Positions 22,184 to 32,243 of a DNA stretch of 64,000 nt are shown here, in pieces. The notes below the pieces were generated by a model. That model was not told where the DNA came from, made no database searches, and saw nothing but the letters and a program-made list of their open reading frames with translations. The translations under genes and the position numbers were made by a program. Each line of letters opens with the position of its first letter. The first letter of the stretch is position 1. Origin of the DNA: Geranomyces variabilis (taxonomy: Eukaryota; Chytridiomycota; Chytridiomycetes; Spizellomycetales; Powellomycetaceae); NCBI GenBank assembly GCA_027603065.1, contig JADGJP010000015.1, positions 124,001-188,000 of the forward strand. The letters are read 5' to 3'.

Positions 22184-23467
22184 TCACCATCGGCTCTGAT
22201 TAGACCGGCCTCCGCGGCCACCAGATCGATCGCCCCACCCCCGATCACCACCAGCACTTCCACCGCCCGACCTCTTGTTTCTCCGCAACCCCGCAAGCTT
22301 CCTTTGTATTGCCAGCAGCTGACTCTGCCAAAGCGGCTCGTAGAAATTAATCACAAACTCGCCATATCTTGCCACAATGTCATCCTCGGTTCCATCGAGC
22401 AGCAACACGTGCTCAACGCCCATCTCATCGTCTGCACGCGCAATGGTCTCGAGGTTTGCTTCTAATCGCGCAAATGCTTTACGCGCGTTAGCGGCGTCGA
22501 GATTGAAGTCCAAGGCGACAAGGTAGAACGAGCTGCGTATCGTGTGGACTTGCTTCGGTTTCACCGGCACAAGGGAACCAAACACTTCTTTTAAAAAGCA
22601 AAGGATCTCGAGGTTGTGAAGATGCGGCTTCATGTTGCTGACAACAACCAAGGTGCCCCCTGGTTGGAGATTCCGCAAGGCAGCGAGGAGCTGCGAGAAT
22701 ATGAGAGTTTGTCGCGCGCGCTGGCGGACCGGTGGCGGGCCCGTTCGCGATGGGTCGGCGGTATGCTCATCGCGATATATCGAGCCTGCAATGACAAGGT
22801 CGCACTGCGGTGGCGAGCAATCAGCTGCGGCGCGTTCTTTCGAGTCTGCAGGGTGGGCGTAACTGATTTCCGCTGGTCGGTCAGTTACATCACGGTAGAT
22901 GCAGCCGTAACGAGTCTCATCCTGCAATACCCCTTCCATGATCATTGGCAAGCCGCCCACCTCTGGCGGCAGCGTGACTCCCATCCCTCTAGCTTCCGGG
23001 TTCTGTTCTAGCACCCACTTGCTAAACCCACCGGGAGCACAGCCCAGGTCCAGAAACACTTTAACGCCTCCATCACGCAGCTTTCCACCACTCTGCGCGT
23101 CCACCTCGTCCATTGCGCCTTTGAATTGATTAGCGAAATGACTGGACGGGACGTTGGTCTCGGCCGTATTTGGCGGGCGCGCTGAGACTTCGGAAGGTTT
23201 TATGGTGATCGCAGCCGAGTGAGCGCGATTTGACGCAAACATGCGCTCGACGTTCGAGTCGGATTCGAATTCCGCTTTGAGCGCTTCGAGGTCCTGCAGT
23301 AGCGGCGAGAGCGTGTGCAGGTGGGCATGGAAAAAGTCGCGTGGGATCACGAGCGGCTTGCGCGGATCTGACGGTTGCTGTGGCCGCGTGACAGAGGAAG
23401 CCTGAGGAGAGGTTATGGAGTCGGCAGCAGGACCATTGCGTTTATGCGGTGGGACGTAGCGGGCCAT
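22184..23467 (-). CDS. FtsJ-like Rossmann-fold RNA methyltransferase
   Basis: A single exon of 427 residues. It opens with MARYVPPHKRN, a short motif common at the start of fungal RNA-associated proteins. The SAM-binding core begins near residue 138: FLDLGCAPGGFSKWVLE (motif I), GMGVTLPPEVGG, the acidic strand CDLVIAGS (about 225), LQPGGTLVVVSNMKPH, and IRSSFYLVALDFN, which together match the RrmJ/FtsJ fold seen in rRNA, tRNA and cap 2'-O-methyltransferases. The catalytic Lys may be that of SNMKPH. The C-terminus is an RGG/Ser-rich tail (GGSAGGDRGWGDRSGG) likely to contact RNA. The substrate is unknown: it is not a close match to Trm7, Mrm2, Spb1 or CMTR. It lies head to head with the p24 gene over 165 bp. 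Confidence 0.8.
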   Translation of the reverse strand: MARYVPPHKRNGPAADSITSPQASSVTRPQQPSDPRKPLVIPRDFFHAHLHTLSPLLQDLEALKAEFESDSNVERMFASNRAHSAAITIKPSEVSARPPNTAETNVPSSHFANQFKGAMDEVDAQSGGKLRDGGVKVFLDLGCAPGGFSKWVLEQNPEARGMGVTLPPEVGGLPMIMEGVLQDETRYGCIYRDVTDRPAEISYAHPADSKERAAADCSPPQCDLVIAGSIYRDEHTADPSRTGPPPVRQRARQTLIFSQLLAALRNLQPGGTLVVVSNMKPHLHNLEILCFLKEVFGSLVPVKPKQVHTIRSSFYLVALDFNLDAANARKAFARLEANLETIARADDEMGVEHVLLLDGTEDDIVARYGEFVINFYEPLWQSQLLAIQRKLAGLRRNKRSGGGSAGGDRGWGDRSGGRGGRSNQSRW

Positions 23468-23632
23468 GCGGGCAAGGAATGCGGATAACGGAATGAAGGA
23501 TTAAGTGGAGTGCCATGTCCGCGACCTTTCCACTTTTCGCCAATTGAGCCCTTGAATGCGCCAGCGCAGCGTGAACCCGCCGACACAACCTCCCTATCAA
23601 CGGCCTCCGCCCTTGCTAGCGCCTCGCTCGCC

Positions 23633-24481
23633 ATGAACTTTCTTTACTTCGCGTTAGCGATTCTTGCCGCGTGTGTGGTCCTCAGCACTCCGTCCGCCGC
23701 GTTCAACACTTTCAACATAGTCCTCGACCCACGCCAGGAAAACTGCTTCAACGAGCATCTCCAAGCGCAAGACCGCTTGGATCTGTCATACGAGGTCGCA
23801 GACGGTGGCTCCTTAGATGTTGATTTTGTGGTGCGGACTTTGCCGGCAACAGGAAGCGAAAAGTCACCTCGCACCAGCACCTCTCTGAAACTTGCTTTTA
23901 CGCAGATATACTCGCCAAATTCTCGCCCGCTATACAATTTGAATGGCGAGTCGTTTGCGACTTTTGGATTTAACGCTGAAGTGGAAGGCACATATGTGTA
24001 CTGCTTCTCGAACAAAAAGTCTGGGTCTTCGGAACGGAAGCTGTCGTTTACAGTGCACGGGCCCGATGAAATCTTCAAAATTGAAGAAAAGGAGTTGAAG
24101 GAAAGCGTGGACGATCCGACCGACACAATACAAGCGGAGCTTCGGTTATTAGATTCTGGGATCAAGGCTATTCGCGACGAGCACGCGTTTTTACTTCAGC
24201 GAGAGCGGCGGCATCGGCAAAGTGTGTCCAAAGAGCGCATGTCTTCTTCCATTTACCAGACATTCATCCTCATCCATCTCTCTTTCTAGCCGCTGACAGT
24301 ACGAACTCTCGCGTATTGTACTGGGCGGTGGTGCAAGCACTTGCGTTGTGTGGTGTGTGTTATTTCCAGATCACTTACCTGAAAAGGTAATGGTTCGGAC
24401 AGCGGCCGTGCTGTGTGAGCTATGACTGATTACCATGGCCGCTCTTTGCAGGTTTTTTGACATGCGCCGCGTTCGCGTTTG
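23633..24481 (+). CDS. p24/EMP24 family cargo receptor
   Basis: Exons 23633-24221, 24290-24386 and 24451-24481, 238 residues. A signal peptide (NFLYFALAILAACVVLSTPSA) is followed by the GOLD domain with its two cysteines (ENCF and YVYCFSN). A luminal coiled-coil-type helix follows (ELRLLDSGIKAIRDEHAFLL). Then RHRQTADSTNSRVLYW leads into one membrane segment (VVQALALCGVCYFQITYL). The cytosolic tail KRFFDMRRVRV carries the FF pair and basic residues used for COPII/COPI traffic. p24 proteins cycle between ER and Golgi and sort GPI-anchored cargo. The last exon encodes only about ten residues. The p24 subfamily is not assigned. Confidence 0.93.
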
Positions 24482-25048
24482 AGCAAAAGTCGTTACCTCG
24501 CACGTCTGGCTGGCATGCCATTCGCTACGCGGGCAGACATGTGGCCGCCGCAGGATGCGAGGCTGACATGACTTGTATAAATTTTGATCTCAGACTGCCG
24601 AGAAGGCTAGAGACTGAGTTTGCGGCTCGGGGTTCACATGAGCGTCAACGTAAAGCCTACATGATTTTTTTTGGGACCCGCGCACATTTGCATATGGTCA
24701 TTATACATATACCAGCTTCTCGCCCTCAAAGACCAGAATATTACGGCGATGGCGGGGACTGCCTGGTGGCTGCGACTAGATGTAGGATGTCAGTGTTGCT
24801 TATGTGTGTTGAGACATGTGCGAGGGGTTAATTAATTACTTGCCTTTTTTGGCCAATTTCCGACAGAGTCACCGCGGGACCGTCGCGCGCGCGTAATTTA
24901 TGTCAGCACCCGCAGACACACACACGCACGCAGATACAGGCTGACACAGCGCAACGTGCGTGCGAAGCGACGACCGCGGCGTGCCATCGATGGCGACATC
25001 GATGAGAAGCGCAACCGCGGAAAACACAGCGCACCCGCAGAAAAAAAT

Positions 25049-25056
25049 TATAAAAG
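25049..25056 (+). promoter_or_regulatory. TATA box
   Basis: TATAAAAG, a near-consensus TATA box, in a GC-rich setting with pyrimidine-rich sequence starting about 25 bp downstream. No protein gene follows at the usual distance, so the transcript it would drive is unidentified. Confidence 0.5.
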
Positions 25057-25597
25057 GGCACCCCCGCCCTCGCTCGCCCCCTCTCTCCCCCAACTCCCAA
25101 CGCAATACACACGCTGAGCTGCCAATCTTCCGGCACTACTACTACCCTCATCCCCGGCCTTCCTCTCTTCTCTCTTCTACCTTCGGCCTTCCCCATCACA
25201 ATGAACTTCCCTTGCGCGAGCCGCCCTTCCCGCGCCCTACGCCTCGGCCAAACGCTTCTCGACGTCGACAGCTCACTGCCATAATACACCAAGCATACCC
25301 ATCTGCCTTTCTCTCTGCCAGGCTTTTCCGAACCTCGCCCACCCGTCGCCTTCTTCCGGGCTAACACCCACCAAGCTTTTGTCGTTTTTCGTCGTCTCTC
25401 GGTGCGCAGCACCATTCCGCATTCCCCGGCATCATTCGACCGCGACTCCAGCGCTTCACAGGTAAGACTTCTCTCTCACACACTCCATTCTGCCTCCGCG
25501 CTTATACTAATGCCCATATCAAGTGCTCTTTCTTCCTTTTCGCCTCTCGCTTGTCATCGTCGTCGCTTCTCAAGACCTCAACGCGAGCTTATGTCAG

Positions 25598-26010
25598 CAC
25601 CCTCGACGCGTCGAACCTCCACCTTGTGCAAGTCAAAGTCACTCAAGTGGCGACTCTATACACGGTATGTCTTCACCCTTCCTTTTATGTCTATCATCGT
25701 CGACGTCTTGCTTGTCTATGTTTGCATCAATCATCGGCCTCACCATCTATCTTCCATTTTTTTTTTGGCTTCTATAGTCACCGACCATTTGCTGCGCCTA
25801 TCTCAAGATCACCCTCGACGCGTCACTCCGCACACCTCTTGCAAATGACTTGAGTCCCGACTCAACATATGGTATGTCTTCACCCTTCCTGCCTATCATC
25901 GTCGACGTCTTTCTTGGTTATGCTTTGCACCAATCAACGGCCTCACCATCTCCCATTTCTCTTTTGGCCTATGCAGGCACCGACTCTGCGCTACGCCTAT
26001 CGGTAAGGGC
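25598..26010 (+). repeat. Two-copy tandem duplication, about 210 bp, with splice-like signals
   Basis: CACCCTCGACGCGTC recurs at 25598 and 25810, and GGTATGTCTTCACCCTTCC at 25664 and 25871, so the period is 207-212 bp. Shared blocks include TATCATCGTCGACGTCTT, and GGCCTCACCATCT followed by pyrimidines and ATAG or GCAG. The copies have diverged by substitutions and small indels. Each holds a GTATGT donor-like and an AG acceptor-like site around a segment of roughly 100 nt. A weaker partial copy may precede them near 25540. Confidence 0.7.
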
Positions 26011-26878
26011 GGAGGGATCTCAGGCTATCATTACACTCCACCGGACCGAAACACCACGATATCGCGGTGCGTAGGAATGGTGCGTCACTGATGGTATGCT
26101 GAGAGCCTGATCGTGTGATGTAAGATGCCGCTGCAGATCCAACGTGGCCAGGTGGGGAAATACTACACCATGGCTGAGTTTCATGGCACGCCTGGCCTAG
26201 GATCTGCAAGCGGGAGGAGCCCTGGGGTACCACGATTCGTGCACGACCCTGGCATCATCAGTTACTGCGGCTCAGGGAGAGGCAAATCAGTACGTCCTTC
26301 GGGGCTACCCGGGCTGAAATCCTCGCTTGCACCTTTGTAGTCGACAGCCACATGTGAAGGTTCTCAGAGATCCCTCCCAACTTACTGCAAGTCCCGAGCG
26401 CGATGCCAAGGTTTCTCAGCCAAGTCCTCAGAACCCACCGTCCGTTCACCTTCGCACCAAGGGGCACAAGGCCAACATCTTCCGCCCGGCGCGCGCAAGC
26501 CATCAGACATTTTCAGACTCGCACGCACAAGCCAAAGCAAGGTCGCGGGGCTCTAAACTCTTTAACTACCCCGAATGGACCCTACCTGTAAACTTCTGCG
26601 CTTTTTTCGATGGTGGGCTGTCTTAACTTTGTATGTCTCTACTTTGAATTTTACTTCGTTTAAATTGAAAAATTACTTGGGGGAAGGCTCGGCGTTGGTC
26701 TTCGCGTGTCAACTCTTCCGTCCACCGACATCATTTGACCCCCTGAAAACAAAGACTCGCCGACTGCGGACGGTGTTTGATACCAATCCCACCCTGATCT
26801 ACTCGCTGCCGCATTCCGCTGCCATCCGCACAAATTTCATTCAGCGACTGACTTGTGCGCTACGCGCCCACGAGGAGA

Positions 26879-29800
26879 ATGTCGCCCGCTGCAGACGACG
26901 AGCGGGCTCGAAAGGCCGAGGCCGCAAAGCTAAGGGTGCGTCGCCAGAAAGCCAAAGGCTTCTACCGCCCGCGCTTCCCGTTCCTTCGGGAGCATTTTCA
27001 TGATCATGCGTAAAGGCAACTGCTTTCGCGAAAATTGCTGATCTGTGTGCCTTTTCCGCCCGTCATTACCGTTCTTAGTTGAAGCAATTTCAAAGCGGAC
27101 GAGCAGCGCGGTCCTCATTGGACGGACGCCCGTCGGCAGCAGTATTATCACACTCTGCAGCAGCAGCCCAGCCGTCAGAAGCGCACGACGCTGCGCGAAT
27201 TGCAGCTGCGTTATCGCGCCGGTCGTCTCGGCAGAGTGAAGCTGGACGCGGGACGTCTCCGGGGGTTCTGTCGCCGACGCTTCGGCCGGCAGCTTTAGCG
27301 GTGACGAGTATTGCGACGGCGGCTTTGGGCGGTGGGGTGGTAGGACATCCAATCGGTGTGGGCGAGCCGGCTCCCTCGCCACCGGCGGCCAGTGCGAACG
27401 GACAGGAAGTTGCGCAATCGGATAGAAGGGAAGATGTACCAGCGGCAGACTCATTCGCTCGCAATCCAAACCCCGCACTGCACCCGGCATCACATACTGA
27501 GCAGGCCGTCTTGGCCCCAACACCGCCGACTGCAACACACCCGGCCGCTCAAAGCGAATCCACACAAACAGTCCCAAATCCGACATCGCAGCAACCAGCT
27601 GCCGACAGGACACCGCACTCTTCGCCAGATCTCAAATCCGCTCTAGATGCCGCCAACGCCAAGCTAGCCTCCTACGAGGCCGAACTCGAACTCTTGCGCA
27701 CCAACACATCCGCGCAGACCTCGGACGCGAATCACCGCGGAAAGCTTTTGGAACAGGAATTGACGGAACAGAAAGCGAAAGCCGCCAAGGCATTGGAGAC
27801 GGTCACAGACCTCAGGCGGGAAATGGAGGAAGGGCGACACGCGTCGGATGAGACGCAAAGTAGACTCTCTACAGCGGCTAACGACGCGGCTGAACTTGCG
27901 GAAGCATTAGCAGCGGAAAACTTGGCAAACGCAGAACTGGCACGTGAGGTTGAGGAGCTGCGCATAAGGGTCGATGAGCGAAAGGATGCTGCTGCCGCGA
28001 CACACGAACAGCTGGCCACAGTGTCCGCTAACTGCGAGGAGTTAACTGCCGCGCTTGCGTTCGAGAAGGAACAACGCCGCTCATCAGATTCCAAGATCGA
28101 GGAGCTTGTTACGATTTTAGAGGCAGAGAAGCAACTCGCAGCAAAGATGCAGTCTGAGTTCAAAACAGTGCATGATGCCGGGTCCGAGCTCAAGGCAGCG
28201 TTGACTGCTGAGAAGGAAAAAGTGGCGCGATGGGAGCAGGAGATTGATAAGCTGCGCCGGGAAATGGAGGAGATGGAACGAGACGCGGAACGTCGACGTG
28301 ATGCACAGACGTCGGATGATTCGACCGCGGAGCTGCAAGCCGCTTTGGACATGGAGAGAAAGCAGGTTGTTGATTTGCGCGAAGAAAACGCCCACCTGCT
28401 TGAGAGGGTTGAGGGTTTGCAACATGACCTTGATGCACGCAACGCTGCCGAGGAGGCGTTGCTTGCCGAACGAGCGTCTGCGCACGAAACCAGCGTTAAG
28501 GAAATCCGCAGGGAGCTATCGGAAAAGATTGCTGATGCAGTCGCCAGTGCTGACCGGTATCGCGCTGAAGCCGACGAATGGCGATCCAAGTGCGAGTCGA
28601 TGACACAAAATATTGAGAACGGACAGGAGGCCGAAAAAGCAAGAGCATTGCTAATCAGAGCTGAGAGCGAGGAAGAAATGCGCGCGCTCAAGGACACCCT
28701 TGCTATGGAAGATGAGTCCCTCACTGCCGAGCGCGCAAGAACTGCTGAGCTGGAGAGGTCCCTGGCTGCCGCTCTTGAGGAGCTTCGATCCAGGCCAGAT
28801 GCCGAAACGCTTGAAGCGGTGAAAGCTGAGAAAGCGACTATGGCGCAAGAAATCGATAATTTGAGGGCCGCGCTCGCAGAGCTCGAGCGCACCGGGTCGC
28901 AAAACAAGCGACGCGCCGCCTCGCCAGGCAGCAGCGGCCGATCGACTTCGAACTCAGGTACTAGCAGTGACAGCGCGGGCAATCACGGTACCGAAGGCAG
29001 CGACTCGTCAAGACGCTTTGCCGCACTGCAAGCGGATTACGCCGCACTTCAAGCCGAACTTCAGCGTGTCCGGTTAGCACAAGCTGATATCGGTCCCTTG
29101 CTCCTCCGCACCGGAATGGCGCCTTCCGTGAGTGAAACCGTCGCCTCGTTTCAACGCCGCTGCGATGAGCTCTCTGTGCTGGTTCAAGCAGCTGAAAAAG
29201 AACGCAACGGCTTGAAGGTCGAGTGCGAGCGTCTCAAGACTGCGGCGTGGGATGGAGAGCGCGCAGAGGCACGCGCGCATGAAGTTGCGAGCGAAATGGC
29301 GAGTTTGCGAGAAGGAATTGAAAGGGAGCGAGGGCTTTGGGTGGCCAAGGAGGAGTTGATGAAGGGCGATTTGGCTGATACCAAAGATCAACTTGCGTCG
29401 TATGCAAAGCTTTTGGAAGGTGTGTGGGGTACGCTACAGGACGACGCTCAGTCGTTGGGCGATGAGCCTGCCACGACGCAGCGACGGCGAGAACGCGGCG
29501 GTTGGCGGAACGGCGCGCTTGAAAAAGCACTCGCCAACCTCCTGGAGGACCGCAAGCGAATCCGCGAGTCAGAAGCAGAAGCGCATCTCATTATAGATCT
29601 TCAGCATGAGAAAATCGAGCGCATGATAAAGGGCGATGGCGCAACGCCGTCGTCCAAACCGGGGACACCGGTGAACACTGCCATCAACACCTCAGCAGCA
29701 CCACCTCGCACAAGCCGGGACGGATCGCCCATGCCCGGCCGCTACGCTCTCGATTACTTGGGCGCATCACCGGCCGCTCCCGCTGTCGAAACCAGTGACG

Positions 29801-30267
29801 GTGAAACTCAGACAGACCCGATGCTCGCGTATCAGCGCATCACGACGCTGAAAGCCCGATTAACGGAGCTTGGCACGATTTGGAAAATTCCGCATTCGGC
29901 ACCAGTGTCATCCGGGCCACCACCAGAAGATGCGGAGGCACGCCTCGCGCATCTCGCTGCAGCGCATGCCGAGATCCAGTCGGCACACGCTGCCGCATTG
30001 CAACGCGTTGCGTCGCTTGAAGCGTCGTTGGGGAACGCCAAGCGGCTCGTGGTGGCGTTATCAACTGGCGCGGACGCGGATCGGGCTGCCGGCGGCGACG
30101 CAGGCGAGGACGATGAACGCGACGAGGAGGTGTGGATGAGGAAATGTCTGGCGCTGGAGGGCGATGCGCGCCAGTTGGAGGATGAGGTGCGGCGGTGGAG
30201 GGAGCGTGCGGAGGAGTTGGAGGAGATTGTGGAGGAATGGAGCCTCGGCAGTGCGACGAGCCCTTAA
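26879..30267 (+). CDS. Long coiled-coil, golgin-like protein
   Basis: Exons 26879-26935 and 27079-30267, 1081 residues. The short first exon encodes MSPAADDERARKAEAAKLR and joins to LKQFQSGR. A charged N-terminus with an (A/K)KL(R/K)xFQ motif is typical of GM130-type golgins, where it binds p115, and of related fungal golgins. Residues about 30-190 are Ala/Pro/Ser-rich and disordered. From about 190 to 760 almost the whole chain is heptad-type Glu/Ala/Leu/Arg coiled coil. Disordered Ser/Thr linkers (near 630 and 870-940) separate further coils, the last ending RRWRERAEELEEIVEEW. Expected role: tethering at the Golgi or another membrane-trafficking scaffold. There is no GRIP domain or membrane anchor at the C-terminus. 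Family assignment rests on the short N-terminal motif, so it is tentative; long coiled coils are hard to place. Confidence 0.8.
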
Positions 30268-30390
30268 AACTGCTGCTGCTTATACTTAATGGGCCTACGA
30301 ACAATAATAACCTCATGCAATTTTGCGCCGCTGCGCGGCCGCCTTGAAAACATAGCAGGCTATAAATTATATTCTGTACGCTAGATAGGA

Positions 30391-31888
30391 CTACTTTTTG
30401 CGTTTCTTACCAACGCCATTAGACGCTGCGCCAGACTTCTTTGCGGCTTTTGCATTCGCCTTGCGCTCCTCCTCTTTCTCCTGCTCTACCTCTTCCACTA
30501 GCTCCTCCATTTCATCCCACACCTGGTCGTCCTCTTCATCCCCGCTGTCGGCCTCGTGCGCAGAGGAGCCATCTTCCTCCTCATCCTCAGCTTCGTTATC
30601 CGCTACGGCGGCGGCCGTTTCTGGATCATCCACCAACACGCTCGTGAGCCGACCCTTGAGGTACGTCTTGCTCAACAGCGTGCGATCGCCACCCAGCTCA
30701 AACACTTTTACAAACCGGTCTAGCCCGGCCGTGACGACCGTGCCTGTGTTTCGCGGAAGCGCAACGTCCGTGATCGCACCCGCTAGACCCGCATATTTGC
30801 CAGAAACTTTCGCCGTTTTGGCTGCAATGTCGACAGCGAGCTCAAATAGCTGGCCAGTCGTGTCGGACGCTATGGCTGTGAATTTGTCACCGTTTGCGTC
30901 GTCGCTATGTGCGGCGGTGACGGCTAGCGCGCGAATCGGGTGCGAGCCGATGGTAACGTTAATTATCGGCCGGCGAGCCGTGAGCGTGTCGTAAATCCGG
31001 ATCTGGTGATGACCCGTCCCGACAATCACGCGATTTTTCGACGAGTCGATGAACCGGAGGTCGGTGATCCACACGGGAACGCGGATGTTGAGAAAGTCGT
31101 TTTTCACGTTCCGCGCGGTCCATGTCGCGGTCAGTGGGCGTGGGGAAAAGCCATCATCTGACGGCGGTTGCTGTGGGGCGGGCTGGTCCAGCAGATCCCA
31201 TATAGCCAGTTCGCGTTCGTCGCCGCCCGTGGCGATAAGGTGCGGGTGTTGTGGATGCGTCCGTGCGCGGAAAAGAAGGTCTTGGTTCAAAGTGAAAACG
31301 CCGCTCGGAATACCAGATTCCGGAAGCTGCGATTCAGAAGAGTCCGCTAATGGTGGCGGTGGAATGACATGCAAGAGCCCCAAGTCTGTGCAGGCGATCA
31401 GCGTGCTACAGAGCAGACGAAAGTATGGTTAGTCTTTCGAGGCGTCGCCATAAGCACGAAAACTCTGGAGAGACATACCCATCAACGTCCGCCAGCCCCA
31501 CGAAATGCTCCGCCTTCTTATACTTGTTGAGCACGGGTATTCCCGCGTCGTTGAATCGCGGGTTTATGACCACATGCTCTCGCATCACCGAGCCGTCCTC
31601 CAAGCTCAAATACTGCACAACGCCATTCGCCCGAGCGACAACAACCTGCGAATGCGGTTCTCCAGGCGCAGACGATGCCCAGCACATCATCTGAACCGCT
31701 GCGTGACGGTTTACAGAGCCAAAAACCTGCGTCGTGGTTGCGGGCTCTGCCGGCGCGGCCCCGTCGACAGGCTTTGCATCACCTCTCCGCTTTTTTGACG
31801 GTCGCGGCGGCGCCGGCTGCTCCTCTCGCCGCTTGACGACTGTTGTGGTCTTGACCAGGCCGACCTCGTCGCCTGTTACGTATCTCAT
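30391..31888 (-). CDS. NSA1: Ribosome biogenesis WD-repeat protein WDR74/Nsa1
   Basis: Exons 31888-31479 and 31405-30391, 474 residues. The intron junction rebuilds LADVDGTLIACTDLGLLHVI. Family-defining motifs: HPHLIATGGDERELAIWDL, ARNVKNDFLNIRVPVWITDL, GTGHHQIRIYDTLTARRPI and HPIRALAV, in the order found in WDR74 and yeast Nsa1. The seven-bladed propeller occupies roughly residues 1-380. It is followed by an acidic stretch (EAEDEEEDGSS and beyond) and a Lys-rich C-terminus (GVGKKRKK) that looks like a nuclear or nucleolar signal. Nsa1 sits in pre-60S particles and is released by the AAA ATPase Rix7/NVL2. The start at 31888 (MRYVTGDEVGLVK) matches the family opening. The gene is divergent from NDC1. 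Confidence 0.93.
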
Positions 31889-32243
31889 GTCGTTAGTAGT
31901 AGATGTGTGTGTGTGTAAGTGGTTGTTCCAGAAAAAAAAGAAAAAGAAATGTCCGGACGGAGCCACGGGCGCGAACTTGAAGCCTCTTCTTATTCGCAGC
32001 CCAAAGTTGCAGACAGTTACTACTGTAGCACTTTGGTCCCCATCTTGGTTCTGCACATTCTGTAAAGCGACGACGGGCCGTTCACCGTTTCCGTCCTGCG
32101 CAATTGTCTGCTTGCCGCTCCCAGCCTTGCACGCTGCACTGGGTGGTCCTTGTTGACTAACTCGCGCGCGCGCCCAGCCTCCCAATCTCCGACTGATCTA
32201 CATTCCCGCGTCCAAACCACTTCACTCCCCAAAACGCTCAAAA
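31889..32243. other. Shared upstream region of NSA1 and NDC1
   Basis: 355 bp between two divergent start codons. It contains a short (GT)n run near 31905 and an A-tract. No coding exon or RNA gene is recognised; inferred bidirectional promoter. Confidence 0.5.

Larger units (their letters stand above)
24482..26878. other. Large gene-free interval
   Basis: About 2.4 kb without a gene I can support. A strong TATA box lies at 25049-25056, followed by C/T-rich sequence. A GT donor-like site is near 25461, and a tandem duplication of about 210 bp (25598-26010) has splice-like signals in each copy. No long conserved frame runs through it. It may be an intron-rich non-coding transcript, or a spliced leader of the golgin gene at 26879. 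Confidence 0.6.

Noticed and set aside
26575-27003. A 142-codon open frame just before the golgin gene
   Set aside because: Overlaps the golgin first exon in another frame and shows no conserved feature.
27732-28982. A 416-codon open frame on the minus strand opposite the golgin-like gene
   Set aside because: Its Ser/Ala/Arg-rich translation is the mirror of the Glu/Ala/Leu coiled coil; no motif, and the plus strand explains the region.
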